Positions 36,417 through 45,000 of a stretch of 64,000 bases of DNA are shown here, in pieces. The stretch is from contig JACRMB010000010.1 in assembly GCA_016235065.1 (NCBI GenBank), forward strand, positions 196,281-260,280, written 5' to 3'. The notes beneath the pieces are model-generated. The model was given only the letters and a program-made list of their open reading frames with translations. It was not told the DNA's origin and searched no databases. Made by a program: the position numbers and the translations under genes. Positions within the stretch are counted from its first letter, which is position 1. Each line of letters opens with the position of its first letter. The DNA comes from Actinomycetota bacterium. Lineage in GTDB: Bacteria > Actinomycetota > Thermoleophilia > BMS3ABIN01.

Positions 36417-37334
36417 TTATTCACCATCCCAACTGTCGCCCTTGATGTCAAAAGTCAGCAGCGGCGGCTTCGCCTCCGGATCGACTCCGGCGCGGTAGTC
36501 GAACATCTCCTCGATGGCGCGGTTCTGTTCCTCCATCAGCAGCATCAACGGGATGCCCACGGGGCAGGCGCGCTCACATTCCCCACAGGCAGTGCAGCGG
36601 CCAGCGAGATGGTTGACGCGGATCAGCTGCATCATCTCCGCCTCGGCAGTGTTTATGCCGCCACCGGTCCAGTGGGGATCGGTTGTCTGCATGATACAGA
36701 CATCCCGGCAATAACACATGGGGCAGGCCTCCCGGCAGGCATGGCAGCGGATACAGCGGGCATATTGCTCGCGCCAGAAAGCGCGCCGTTCCCCGACGCT
36801 CATCGCCTGGAAATCTTCGCGCAGCTGTTGGCGGGCGTTCGCTGGTTTGCTGCCGGACGGAACTGGCTTTCCGGCCGGCGTAGCCGGCTGCCGATCCTCA
36901 CAGTCGAGGCACTTCGCCTGGACGAATGCCTCCCTCTCCACTGGTTCGCCATTCACGCGCAACTCGCTGCCATCGTCTTCTATCAAGGCGCCATAACCAT
37001 AGCGGCGCCAGATCGCCTTGACGTCGAGCGTATCAGTGCAGCTGACCTCTATGACCCTGACCTGATCCCCGTCGACCTCGCGCTCGGCGATCAGCTCGAC
37101 GATGCTCCTGGCGTCACAGGCCTTGGCGACGATGCCAACAGCCCGGCCCTTCAACCGCGGCAGATGTACGGACAGGTTATGGACACAGGTGGAATCGAAG
37201 ATGGCGACCTCGGCTTCCTCAGCCGTATGGAAACGCTCTGGCGCGGCCACACCGCCGGCGCCGGTAGCGGACCATCCGAGCACCAGGCCGGTCTCGGCCA
37301 GGACTTTCTGGATCGTGGAAACCAGTTCGCTCAT
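36417..37334 (-). CDS. Iron-sulfur subunit of the Flx-Hdr complex (FlxC-like)
   Basis: The 305-residue protein shares the early GIVAKACDARSIVELIAE motif with its neighbour FlxB, showing a common origin of the N-terminal halves. A short CLDCED sequence leads to two [4Fe-4S] motifs, CIRCHACREACPMCYC and CTACGECERACPVGIP. The role is electron transfer within the Flx module. The ATG overlaps the flxD stop by 4 nt, implying coupled synthesis. A 20-residue Pro/Ala-rich linker (about 150-170) separates the halves. Confidence 0.8.
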   Translation of the reverse strand: MSELVSTIQKVLAETGLVLGWSATGAGGVAAPERFHTAEEAEVAIFDSTCVHNLSVHLPRLKGRAVGIVAKACDARSIVELIAEREVDGDQVRVIEVSCTDTLDVKAIWRRYGYGALIEDDGSELRVNGEPVEREAFVQAKCLDCEDRQPATPAGKPVPSGSKPANARQQLREDFQAMSVGERRAFWREQYARCIRCHACREACPMCYCRDVCIMQTTDPHWTGGGINTAEAEMMQLIRVNHLAGRCTACGECERACPVGIPLMLLMEEQNRAIEEMFDYRAGVDPEAKPPLLTFDIKGDSWDGE

Positions 37335-37801
37335 GAGGTTGTCTTCCCGGTGGCATCGGTCATCGCCGTTTGCTCGGCTTTTGCAAGTGCGTTAGCCGGC
37401 ACTTCCGCCCCGATCTTCCCCAGCGCCTCGATCCGCCTCGTGAAATCCGAGACCACCCCGGCCCAGCGTGAACCCTCCGACGCACTTACCCAGGTGTAAT
37501 GGAACCGTCCGGGGTCGATGCCGAACGCCGGTAGCATCCGCTGAAGCAGTTCCAGCCGCCGCCGGGCGTGATAGTTGCCCACATTGTAGTGGCAGTCGCC
37601 CGGATGACAGCCGCTGACCAGCACGCCGTCGGCGCCTTCCATAAATGCTTTCAGGATCAGCAGCGGATTCACCCGGCCGGTGCAGGGCAGCCTGATGACC
37701 CGCAGGTCGCCTGGCTGCTTCATCCGCGCCGTACCCGCCATGTCGGCGCCGGCGTAGGAACACCAGTTGCAGAGGAAGCCTATGAGTTTCAGGTCAGACA
37801 A
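37331..37801 (-). CDS. flxD: MvhD/FlxD-type electron-transfer subunit
   Basis: The 156-residue protein is a MvhD-family [2Fe-2S] protein: FLCNWCSYAGADMAGTARM at the N terminus, RLPCTGRVNPLLILKAFMEGADGV and GCHPGDCHYNVGNYHARRR carry the conserved cysteines. MvhD docks electron-input modules onto HdrA, so its place directly after hdrA is functionally telling. The start is a TTG with AGGTGACAA upstream. The last 30 residues (Ala/Thr/Lys-rich) go beyond the usual family end. Confidence 0.92.
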   Translation of the reverse strand: MSDLKLIGFLCNWCSYAGADMAGTARMKQPGDLRVIRLPCTGRVNPLLILKAFMEGADGVLVSGCHPGDCHYNVGNYHARRRLELLQRMLPAFGIDPGRFHYTWVSASEGSRWAGVVSDFTRRIEALGKIGAEVPANALAKAEQTAMTDATGKTTS

Positions 37802-37804
37802 TTG

Positions 37805-39763
37805 TCACCTCAACAACTCCATGGTCTCGGCGATAAGCTGGCCGTCGGTGTAGCCTTTCAGGGAAATGACCGCCGGCGGGCAGGCGACGTTGCAGACGCC
37901 GCAGCCCTGGCAGAGTGAGTCAATGACGTTTGCAACCTCGCGGCCGTCACGCAGCTCCACGGCCTCGATGGCCCCATACGGGCAGACGTCGCGGCACTTG
38001 AAGCAGCCGGTGCAGCGCATCTGGTTCACCGCCGCGACCATGGGGCTGGTCTCCAGTTCGCCCCGCGAAAGCAGGCCGATGACTTTGGCCGCGGAAGCGC
38101 TCGCCTGGGCGACCGTATCGGGGATATCCTTCGGTCCCTGGCAGGCTCCCGCCAGGAAGACACCACCGGTCGTAGTCTCCACCGGCCGCAGTTTGGGATG
38201 GCTCTCAGAGAAAAACTCGTACTGGTCATAAGATATGTTCAGCTTGCGGGCAAGTTCGCCAGCGCCTTCCGCGGCTGCAAAGCCAGTCGCCAGCACCACT
38301 AGGTCGGCATCAATCTCGACCTGCTCGGCAGAAAGCGTGTCAGTTCCCATGACCACCAGGTTGCCGTTGCTCGGATAGATCTTGCCCACTCGGCCGCGCA
38401 AATAGATGGCGCCGAAATCCCGCTGGGCCCGGCGGGTGAATTCCTCATAACCCTTGCCGCCGGCCCGTATGTCTATATAGAAGACGTAAGATTGGGAATC
38501 AGGTATATGCTCCTTCGTCAGGATCGCCTGCTTGGCGATGTACATGCAGCCGACGCTGCAGCACAGCGGCCGGCCTACCGACTCGTCGCGGGAGCCGACG
38601 CAGGATATGAACACCACGTTCTTGGGCTCCTTGCCATCTGAGGGCCGCTGCACATGGCCGCCGTTGGGGCCTGACGCCGAGAGCATCCGCTCGTATTGCA
38701 GCGCGGTGACCACGTCGGGATACTGGCCACCACCGTAATCAGGGTAGGACTCGCGCCAATCAAAGAGTTCGTAACCGGTCGCGACAACGATAGCCCCGAA
38801 TTTTTCCGTTTCAATCCTGTCTTCCTGCTCGTAATCGATAGCGTCCGCGGGGCAGACTTTCTTGCAGACGCTGCACTTGCCCTTGATGAACAGACGGCAG
38901 TGCTCCTTGCGCAGGGCTGCGACCAGCGGCACCGCCTGGGGGAACGGGATGGAGATCGCCTTCGACTGGCCGACGCCGGCGTTGAACTCATCCGGCGCCT
39001 TGCCCGGGCACTTCTCCTGGCAGATCATGCAGCCGGTGCACTTCTCCGCGTCGACACAGGTAGCCTTCCTACGGATGTCCACGTCGAAGTTGCCGATGTA
39101 GCCGCGCACCTGCTCGACCTCCGAGCTGACCATCAGTTCGATGTTCTCATGCTGGGCAGCCTCGACCATCCGCGGCGTCAGAATGCACGAAGAGCAGTCG
39201 AGAGTGGGGAAAGTCTTGTCGAGCCGCGCCATGTTGCCACCGATGCTGGGTCCCCGCTCCACCAGCGTCACCGGAAGCCCGGCGTCAGCGATATCGAGAG
39301 CCGCCTGGATTCCGGCGACGCCGCCGCCGACGACCAGTACCCGCTTGGTCACCGGCACAGTCGTCGAATGCAGCGGCACCTGCCTACGCACCCGGGCAAC
39401 ACCCTTCTGCATCAGGTCGATCGCCTTGTCAGTAGCCTCATCGATGTCGGAGTGGATCCAGGAGCAGTGCTCGCGGATATTCACCATCTCCATCATGTAG
39501 GCGTTAAGGCCGGCGCGACCGACCGTCCGCCGGAAAGTATTCTCGTGCATGCGCGGCGAGCAGGAGGCGATGACCACCCTGGTCAGGCCCTTCTTCTGGA
39601 TGGCGTCGATGACGGCGCGCTGCCCTGGGTCGGAACAGGTGTACTGGATGGACTCCGCGTGCAGCACGTCGCGCATGGACAGCGCCGCGTCGACGACCTT
39701 GCCGGTAGACACAGTGGCGGCTATGTTGGTGCCGCATTCGCAGACGAAGACGCCGATGCGCAT
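37805..39763 (-). CDS. hdrA: Heterodisulfide reductase subunit A (flavin electron-bifurcating type)
   Basis: HdrA carries FAD and several [4Fe-4S] clusters and is the proposed bifurcation site in Hdr complexes. The 652-residue protein has the N-terminal domain FVCECGTNIA with CSPRMHE, the FAD motif VLVVGGGVAGIQAALDIADAG, LDCSSCILTPRM, internal ferredoxin motifs CTGCMICQEKCP and CSVCKKVCP, and a C-terminal pair CTGCFKCRDVCP and CQGCGVCNVACPP. These are the features of full-length HdrA. No selenocysteine codon is apparent. Gene order hdrC-hdrB-hdrA-flxD-flxC-flxB-flxA is the reverse of the floxABCD-hdrABC order described in sulfate reducers. Confidence 0.94.
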   Translation of the reverse strand: MRIGVFVCECGTNIAATVSTGKVVDAALSMRDVLHAESIQYTCSDPGQRAVIDAIQKKGLTRVVIASCSPRMHENTFRRTVGRAGLNAYMMEMVNIREHCSWIHSDIDEATDKAIDLMQKGVARVRRQVPLHSTTVPVTKRVLVVGGGVAGIQAALDIADAGLPVTLVERGPSIGGNMARLDKTFPTLDCSSCILTPRMVEAAQHENIELMVSSEVEQVRGYIGNFDVDIRRKATCVDAEKCTGCMICQEKCPGKAPDEFNAGVGQSKAISIPFPQAVPLVAALRKEHCRLFIKGKCSVCKKVCPADAIDYEQEDRIETEKFGAIVVATGYELFDWRESYPDYGGGQYPDVVTALQYERMLSASGPNGGHVQRPSDGKEPKNVVFISCVGSRDESVGRPLCCSVGCMYIAKQAILTKEHIPDSQSYVFYIDIRAGGKGYEEFTRRAQRDFGAIYLRGRVGKIYPSNGNLVVMGTDTLSAEQVEIDADLVVLATGFAAAEGAGELARKLNISYDQYEFFSESHPKLRPVETTTGGVFLAGACQGPKDIPDTVAQASASAAKVIGLLSRGELETSPMVAAVNQMRCTGCFKCRDVCPYGAIEAVELRDGREVANVIDSLCQGCGVCNVACPPAVISLKGYTDGQLIAETMELLR

Positions 39764-39766
39764 GGG

Positions 39767-40738
39767 TTATGCCTCCCCTGCCGCGCAGACTGCCTGGCTT
39801 GCGCCGCCCCGTCCGCTGGCATCCGCTGCGCGGGCGGTCCGCTCCGCAGCGCCCTGCTCGATCTTTGCCAGCAATTTGCGGGCGCTGACTATATGCGAGT
39901 CGATGCCAAGGTCGTCGGCGTTCAGACCCAGCGCCAGCCCCAGCACCTGCGAGAAATACAGGATAGGCATCTCGATGTTGGTTCCGAATGCTTTGTTGAT
40001 CTGCCCCTGGCGCAGGTCCAGGTTCTGATGGCATAGCGGGCAGGCGGTGACGATGGCGTCGAATCCGAGACCGTCGGCCACATCGATGATGCGGCGGCTG
40101 GCCCGGAGCACAATCTCCTTGTGGGCCAGGCCCATGTAGGAACCGCAGCACTCGCTCTTGAAAGGAAAATGATCGGCGTTGGCACCTGTAGCCATCAGCA
40201 GCGGCTTCATGCTGACCGGATTACGGGCATTGTCAAAGTTCATTATCTTGGCGGGACGCGTCAGCAGGCAGCCGTAATAGGTAGCGAAGTTCAGCCCGGC
40301 GAGCCGGCCCTGGGCTCGCTTCGCCAGCGCTTCGGGAGTGACCTCCCGGTCGAACAGCTCTACCAGGTTCAGTATCTCGATCTCATAGCGCACCGGCTCG
40401 CGCAAGACTCTTGTTGCCTGCTCGCGTATCTCTTCGCTGCCAGATAACTCGTGCTGGGCGTTTTTATGACGGTTGTAGCATCCGGCGCAGGGAGCCACCA
40501 TGGCTTCGTGCCCGTAGCCGGCAATATGAAGGTTGCGTGCCGGCAGCAGCACGCCCAGGTTGCCTCCCCAGTGATGGGGTGCCGGCGAAGCGCCGCAACA
40601 GTTCCAGTCCGGGATCTCGTCGAGACCGATGCCGAGCTCCTTCGCCACCAGGCGGAACGAAGCGTCGTATTCGCCGGCGGAGCTGGTAAGTGAACATCCG
40701 GGGAAGTAGGAATAGCGGGAAGAAGAGGCATCGCTCAT
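39767..40738 (-). CDS. hdrB: Heterodisulfide reductase subunit B
   Basis: HdrB holds the non-cubane [4Fe-4S] clusters that reduce disulfide in methanogens; the natural substrate in bacteria is unknown. Both CCG domains are complete: YFPGCSL...NCCGASPAPHH...APCAGCYNRHK and ATYYGCLLTRP...SECCGSYMG...TACPLCHQN. I prefer the ATG at 40738, one base after the hdrC stop, because the conserved sequence starts soon after; an ATG at 40756 with GGGAG upstream is also possible. The C terminus is an Ala/Arg-rich tail. It is followed by hdrA after only 3 nt. Confidence 0.93.
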   Translation of the reverse strand: MSDASSSRYSYFPGCSLTSSAGEYDASFRLVAKELGIGLDEIPDWNCCGASPAPHHWGGNLGVLLPARNLHIAGYGHEAMVAPCAGCYNRHKNAQHELSGSEEIREQATRVLREPVRYEIEILNLVELFDREVTPEALAKRAQGRLAGLNFATYYGCLLTRPAKIMNFDNARNPVSMKPLLMATGANADHFPFKSECCGSYMGLAHKEIVLRASRRIIDVADGLGFDAIVTACPLCHQNLDLRQGQINKAFGTNIEMPILYFSQVLGLALGLNADDLGIDSHIVSARKLLAKIEQGAAERTARAADASGRGGASQAVCAAGEA

Positions 40739-40739
40739 A

Positions 40740-41303
40740 TTACTTATCCCCGCCATTTATCTCCCGGAAGATCCGATGGACTTCTTGCCGGTTCTTGATC
40801 CGCGGCGGCACGATATGGATTTTCTTCCTGCGGAGGATGAGCGGCACCAGCGAGAGGTCGTTGAAAGGCCGGAAACTGCGGAAGTTTATCCAGGTGAGCA
40901 GGCGCGCCTCGTGCAGCCGGCCGTGGCGCCGCACGTTCTTGAGAAAGGCGAGCCGGAAAAGACGGATCTCTTTTTCATCACCCTCGATGCCCCGCTCGTC
41001 GGCGATCATCTTGGCATGTTCGATGACGTTGGCGACGTCGATGTTCATGGGGCAGCGGGTGGAGCAGGTCATGCAGTCGTAACAGATCTGGGCTGTGCGG
41101 GAGTTCAGCACCTCGTCGACCTGGCCCAGCTGCAGCATCCGCATGATCCGATGAGGCGGATAATCGAAGGCGAAGGCACCGGTGCAGGTGGAAGTGCAGC
41201 GGCCGCACTGGTAGCAGGCCGAGACGCGCTCACCAGAGCGGCGCTCGATATCGGCGACTACATCAGCTCCGCCTGGCACGGTGCTGGATACACGGATAGC
41301 CAA
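40740..41303 (-). CDS. hdrC: Heterodisulfide reductase subunit C
   Basis: HdrC is a small two-[4Fe-4S] protein passing electrons between HdrA and HdrB. Motifs are CYQCGRCTSTC and CYDCMTCSTRCP. I choose the TTG at 41303 because GGGGAAGGA lies 6 nt upstream and the product begins MAIRVSSTVPGGA; an open frame to 41333 adds ten unlikely residues. Unlike membrane-bound HdrE-linked forms there is no transmembrane segment, so the complex is cytoplasmic. It is the first gene of the hdr-flx operon and lies 118 nt downstream of two Rex-type operators. Confidence 0.92.
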   Translation of the reverse strand: MAIRVSSTVPGGADVVADIERRSGERVSACYQCGRCTSTCTGAFAFDYPPHRIMRMLQLGQVDEVLNSRTAQICYDCMTCSTRCPMNIDVANVIEHAKMIADERGIEGDEKEIRLFRLAFLKNVRRHGRLHEARLLTWINFRSFRPFNDLSLVPLILRRKKIHIVPPRIKNRQEVHRIFREINGGDK

Positions 41304-41420
41304 GATGAATCCTTCCCCACCACAAGAGTGCAAAAAACCCGCCGGCGCCCGGTTCCAGGTCAGCTATTCCCTGACATCAGCTTCGATGGGAGCATTTTCC
41401 TGAGGAACAAGCCAGCGAGC

Positions 41421-41438
41421 TTGTGAAACAATTAACAA
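41421..41438 (-). promoter_or_regulatory. Rex-type operator 1 upstream of hdrC
   Basis: TTGTGAAACAATTAACAA has the 7-4-7 architecture of the Rex operator (TTGTKAA-N4-TTMACAA), with both half-sites complete. Rex is the NADH/NAD+-sensing repressor of Gram-positive bacteria and dissociates when NADH is high. The site is just downstream of the predicted -10 box, in the position of a blocking operator. Confidence 0.75.
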
Positions 41439-41441
41439 TAT

Positions 41442-41459
41442 TTGTGAAAAGTTTAACAG
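41442..41459 (-). promoter_or_regulatory. Rex-type operator 2 upstream of hdrC
   Basis: TTGTGAAAAGTTTAACAG fits the same 7-4-7 pattern with one departure at the last base. Its centre is 21 bp from that of operator 1, two helical turns, so two Rex dimers would sit on the same DNA face. It covers the predicted -10 hexamer. Confidence 0.72.
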
Positions 41460-41478
41460 CGTGGGTTGTGGAAGTCAA
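41450..41478 (-). promoter_or_regulatory. Predicted sigma-A promoter of the hdr-flx operon
   Basis: On the coding strand TTGACT (41473-41478) and TAAACT (41450-41455) are separated by exactly 17 nt: 5 of 6 and 4 of 6 matches to consensus. The -10 box is inside Rex operator 2 and the expected start of transcription falls in or next to operator 1. Confidence 0.65.
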
Positions 41479-41556
41479 CGAGTGCGCAATAGACTGCCAG
41501 GCTTGCTTTATCAGCGAGGCGGTCCTGCCTGCAAGGTCTTCAGGAAAAGGGGTGAT

Positions 41557-41691
41557 TCACTGTTCCCAGTGCCTGCTCAGCCAGTCTTTGTCGTTCCAGG
41601 CAAAGGCATTGGTCCAGTATGCCTGGAGGGGAGGGTTATCTGCGTAGTTTCTATCGTTTAGCGTGCTATCGAAGGCTTGATTCGAGGGCAT
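41557..41691 (-). pseudogene. C-terminal fragment of a Vps62-like secreted protein
   Basis: A 44-codon frame encodes NPPLQAYWTNAFAWND followed by KDWLSRHWEQ and a stop. Fifty nucleotides (41588-41637) are identical to 43214-43263 in the intact secreted-protein gene 1.6 kb away, where they encode the same NPPLQAYWTNAFAWND. Outside that block the sequences differ. The fragment has no signal peptide and overlaps the end of the small membrane-protein gene, so it is most likely a remnant of a duplicated copy that ended soon after this motif. The identical stretch suggests recent duplication or gene conversion. Confidence 0.6.
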
Positions 41692-42007
41692 GTGCAAACA
41701 ATTCCGCTAACAAAAAAGCATACGCAATTATGAACAAAAAGGACATGACCAAGACCCAGACAAAATTGCCAACTCGCCTTTCAGGAAATAAATGTCTAAG
41801 TGTGAACCAATGGACCACGCCCTGAAATATCACAAATGGGATAATTATGAATAATAAATCTTTATCCCAACGATTTGTTAAAAAAATGTCGCTTGCGACT
41901 GGTGATCGAAGTAATAGGCAGTAAATTAATAAAGTTACTGCAAGACCGAGTCCCCAAACAATATTTAACAATACCCGCTTCTTTAATATCGAATCACTAG
42001 TATTTAT
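41666..42007 (-). CDS. Small AT-rich membrane protein
   Basis: The open frame encodes about 100-113 residues with three hydrophobic segments (LNIVWGLGLAVTLLIYCLLL, DLLFIIIPFVIFQGVVHWFTL and VWVLVMSFLFIIAYAFLLAEL). I recognise no family. An in-frame TTG at 41971 is the first standard start, but a perfect GGAGGT lies 4 nt before an ATA at 42007, giving the better N terminus M-NTSDSILKKR before the first helix; I extend to that ATA. Either an ATA start is used or the normal ATG was lost. Codon use is far more AT-rich than in the neighbours, which suggests transfer or relaxed selection. The region 42008-42090 up to the upstream gene is AT-rich and empty. Confidence 0.5.
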   Translation of the reverse strand: MNTSDSILKKRVLLNIVWGLGLAVTLLIYCLLLRSPVASDIFLTNRWDKDLLFIIIPFVIFQGVVHWFTLRHLFPERRVGNFVWVLVMSFLFIIAYAFLLAELFAHALESSLR

Positions 42008-42090
42008 GTTGACCTCCGAAAAAATTGTTTCTCCTATTTGCCCTTTTTTTCAAACGAACAACGTGCTCCCTCAACCCTATGCTCATAAGC

Positions 42091-45000
42091 TCACGGCATC
42101 GACCCTGGGAACCAGTACGTACTACCAGCATCGTCGTTGCAGGTAGCATAGGTAGTCGTAGTAAAACTTCCTACATTTGTCGGCACGAAGTACTTGAGTG
42201 TTACGGTTCTGCTCGATCCCGGATTTATATCACCCACCGCTGAAGGAAGTTGAGTAACGGAGTAGACTGTACTTGGGTTACAGAAAGAGGCCTGTACGGT
42301 TGATTCCAGGGCAAAGCCTGTCCCTGTGTTGCTCATCCTGTAATCTATCGAGAGTTGCCTGTTCTGATAGTCGGTCCAGTTAGCCCAATATGTCCTGAGT
42401 TTCGACCATGAAAGACTGGGGATGGTCGTTGTGCCAATGGCAACATTCGATAGCGGCGAGTATAGAGCTGACTCATCCATCGTTTTCAAGGCAAAGTTAT
42501 ACGTGGTGCCTGGGCTAAGGCCAATCACTGTTATGGATTGTGAACTGCCAGCCTGAAGTGGCGTTGGAAGACCGCTAACCGGAATAGCATCTTTCCAGTA
42601 CTGGTCGGTTATGGCAGCGGTTGAATAGCGCAGATCGTATGCCGTGGCGGTACCCGCATTGCCATCATCGCCAGGGGCGATAAAGGTCAAAGTGGCGCTA
42701 CCGGCGGAGGTTGCTGTCACCCCGAGATCAGATATTTGTGCCGGTGGAGTGAAGTCAACGATGTTGGTTGTCGTAGTATCTGGCGACTTCTGGATTGCAT
42801 TCGCTCCATCCCCATCTGGATCTATACTCATGGTGTAATTCTTATCAGAATCGAGGGTCATTGTGACCTTGGTTGAGGGATTAACCTCTACGGTATTGTA
42901 GTTTAGGGTATCAACGTAGCCCCCTGAGTGATCAGGGGCGGTTACGATGAAACTGGCGGGTCCTGTGCCGTTGCCAGTAGCCTCGAATCTGTAGCCCTGA
43001 TTGATGTCGCTACCGTGGATGATAATGCTTTTCCGGTGAAGATCGGGGTATTCCAGGTACTCCGAGTTGGGTATCTGCTGGTCGATGCTCCCATCAGCAT
43101 TTTTACCCGTATGTCTGCCTTGAGCATCATAGAGGCTGATGTCAACTGGCGAGAGCGCTGTACATTGGGTATCTGTTCCCTGTGCCCGCTCATCCTGGCA
43201 GCCATCACATGTGTTGTCGTTCCAGGCAAAGGCATTGGTCCAGTATGCCTGGAGGGGAGGGTTTGCAGAACCATCGCGCAGACCTGGCAAGTCCTCATGC
43301 AACGGAACTTCTACAACAGCGTTGGTAAACTCGCCCCACTGCCCCATGAAATTAAGCCACTCAAACCCCGAACCAATATCAACCTGGTCGACTTCAGGTA
43401 TAAGCTTGACTTGAGTAGTGATCGCATTGTTATCATCAGAGTTGTTTAAAACGTCGCCGCTGCCGCTGGCATCGTCCCATACTTTAAAGTAGCTGAGATC
43501 AATACCTTGCCCATAAATCGAGTGCTCGGCGTTGGCAGTAAAATAATTGGCATGGGAACCCACGCCTACATATACTACCGGCTGATCTGGCAATGCCTCT
43601 GATTTCTCAACACTGCCGGGGCCTTCCCAGTTTCGCCATTGACCGTAGCCATGCTGGCTGTAGTTGGCCCTATAAGGTTTCAGATTGCCGTCAAGATCGA
43701 TCTGAACTACTTCCCAGTCGCCCTCGTGAAATATTTCCGCATGATCGTTTGCAGCATAGAAAAGCCAGTATTGGATGAACGAGTTCTCATTGCCGCCGGG
43801 TCTGGAAACCACACGGGCATAGATCGTGCGAGGGAATTGACTACCCACCTGATCTCTTCTTGATTGATAGGGCACAGCATAGTTATCATGAACCTGTTCA
43901 TGATTTATTGAACGGGAAGGATTGCCACCACCAGCAGCTATCGAATCACCCTGCAAATCAATATAAAGATCGGGAGTATTTGCGTATTGAGCCAGGGTGG
44001 CCGCTGCCGGCTTAAGAATTGAGAATTCGGGATTATTTCTTTGTCTCAACGTCGAATCGGGCTCGGTAAGAAATTGCTCCACTGGCATGGGCTCGAAGTT
44101 CTCCCCCATGGTCATTCTTAACTCCGGCCGGTGTTTCTCCGCCAGTGTTTTCGCCATCACCGCTTTCGTCCCATAAATATCCAAGTTGCCGTTCCTGTCG
44201 TCCTGCCAGACGATGAATGGCTGGCCTTCGGAATCAATAGTTATTGCCGGCTCCTTCTGATCACCTGCACCCAGACAGATGGGGTATTCCCGAGAAGTCG
44301 CGAGGTCTTTCATATAGATATCGAAGTTACCGTTGCGGCTGTCTTCCCAGACGATCAGATCATGAACCTGCCCTTGTGCGTCACTGTAGCTTGCGACTTC
44401 GGCGTCTCTTTGATCACCGACGCCTCCTGCTACCACACCCTCAGCACATCTAATGTCCGCGTCATCTGAGTCGGGTTCGCCCAGATAGGCGACCAGGTCC
44501 CAGTCGCCGGTTCCTATCTTGCGGTTATAGATGATGAAGCCGCCGCCTGCCCTTGCGATGTCTCGGTTGGTATTCATCTCGCAGCCAGGTCCAGACTTAT
44601 CCACTAAGCCTAGCAGCGTGATGACGTTTGAGCGATAGCTCCCCTGCCAGGACTGCCATTTGGTCCAGATCGGACCGAGGGCGGTTACGTAGGGGTGCGA
44701 GGTGTAAATGTATGAAGAGAAATTCGAATAGGTTCCCGCGTTGAAATCCACATAGTAGATACCACCGGAGCCACTGCTGCCGTAACTGCCATCGTAAAAG
44801 ACGCCCATGCCGTCAGGATTGGCGCTGATGTTGTATCCCGTCGTAGTGGTGACACAGTTGAGTGGTGCCTGACTCCAGGGCTCAACCGAGAGGTCCTGGC
44901 TGCAGAACTTCCGGCCGGTGTCGATTTTCTGATAGATCGCGCGCTTCGATTTGATGTCGAGATTGTTTAAGCGATCGCTCAAGTTATTGGCCAGCAGTTG

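Noticed and set aside
38696-40036. Plus-strand open frame of 446 codons opposite hdrA and hdrB
   Set aside because: Antisense shadow; hdrA and hdrB show complete cysteine motifs on the other strand.
41588-41637. Insertion-sequence end or phage attachment site
   Set aside because: The identical block translates in the same frame in both copies and encodes a conserved segment of the secreted protein; no transposase or integrase is nearby.
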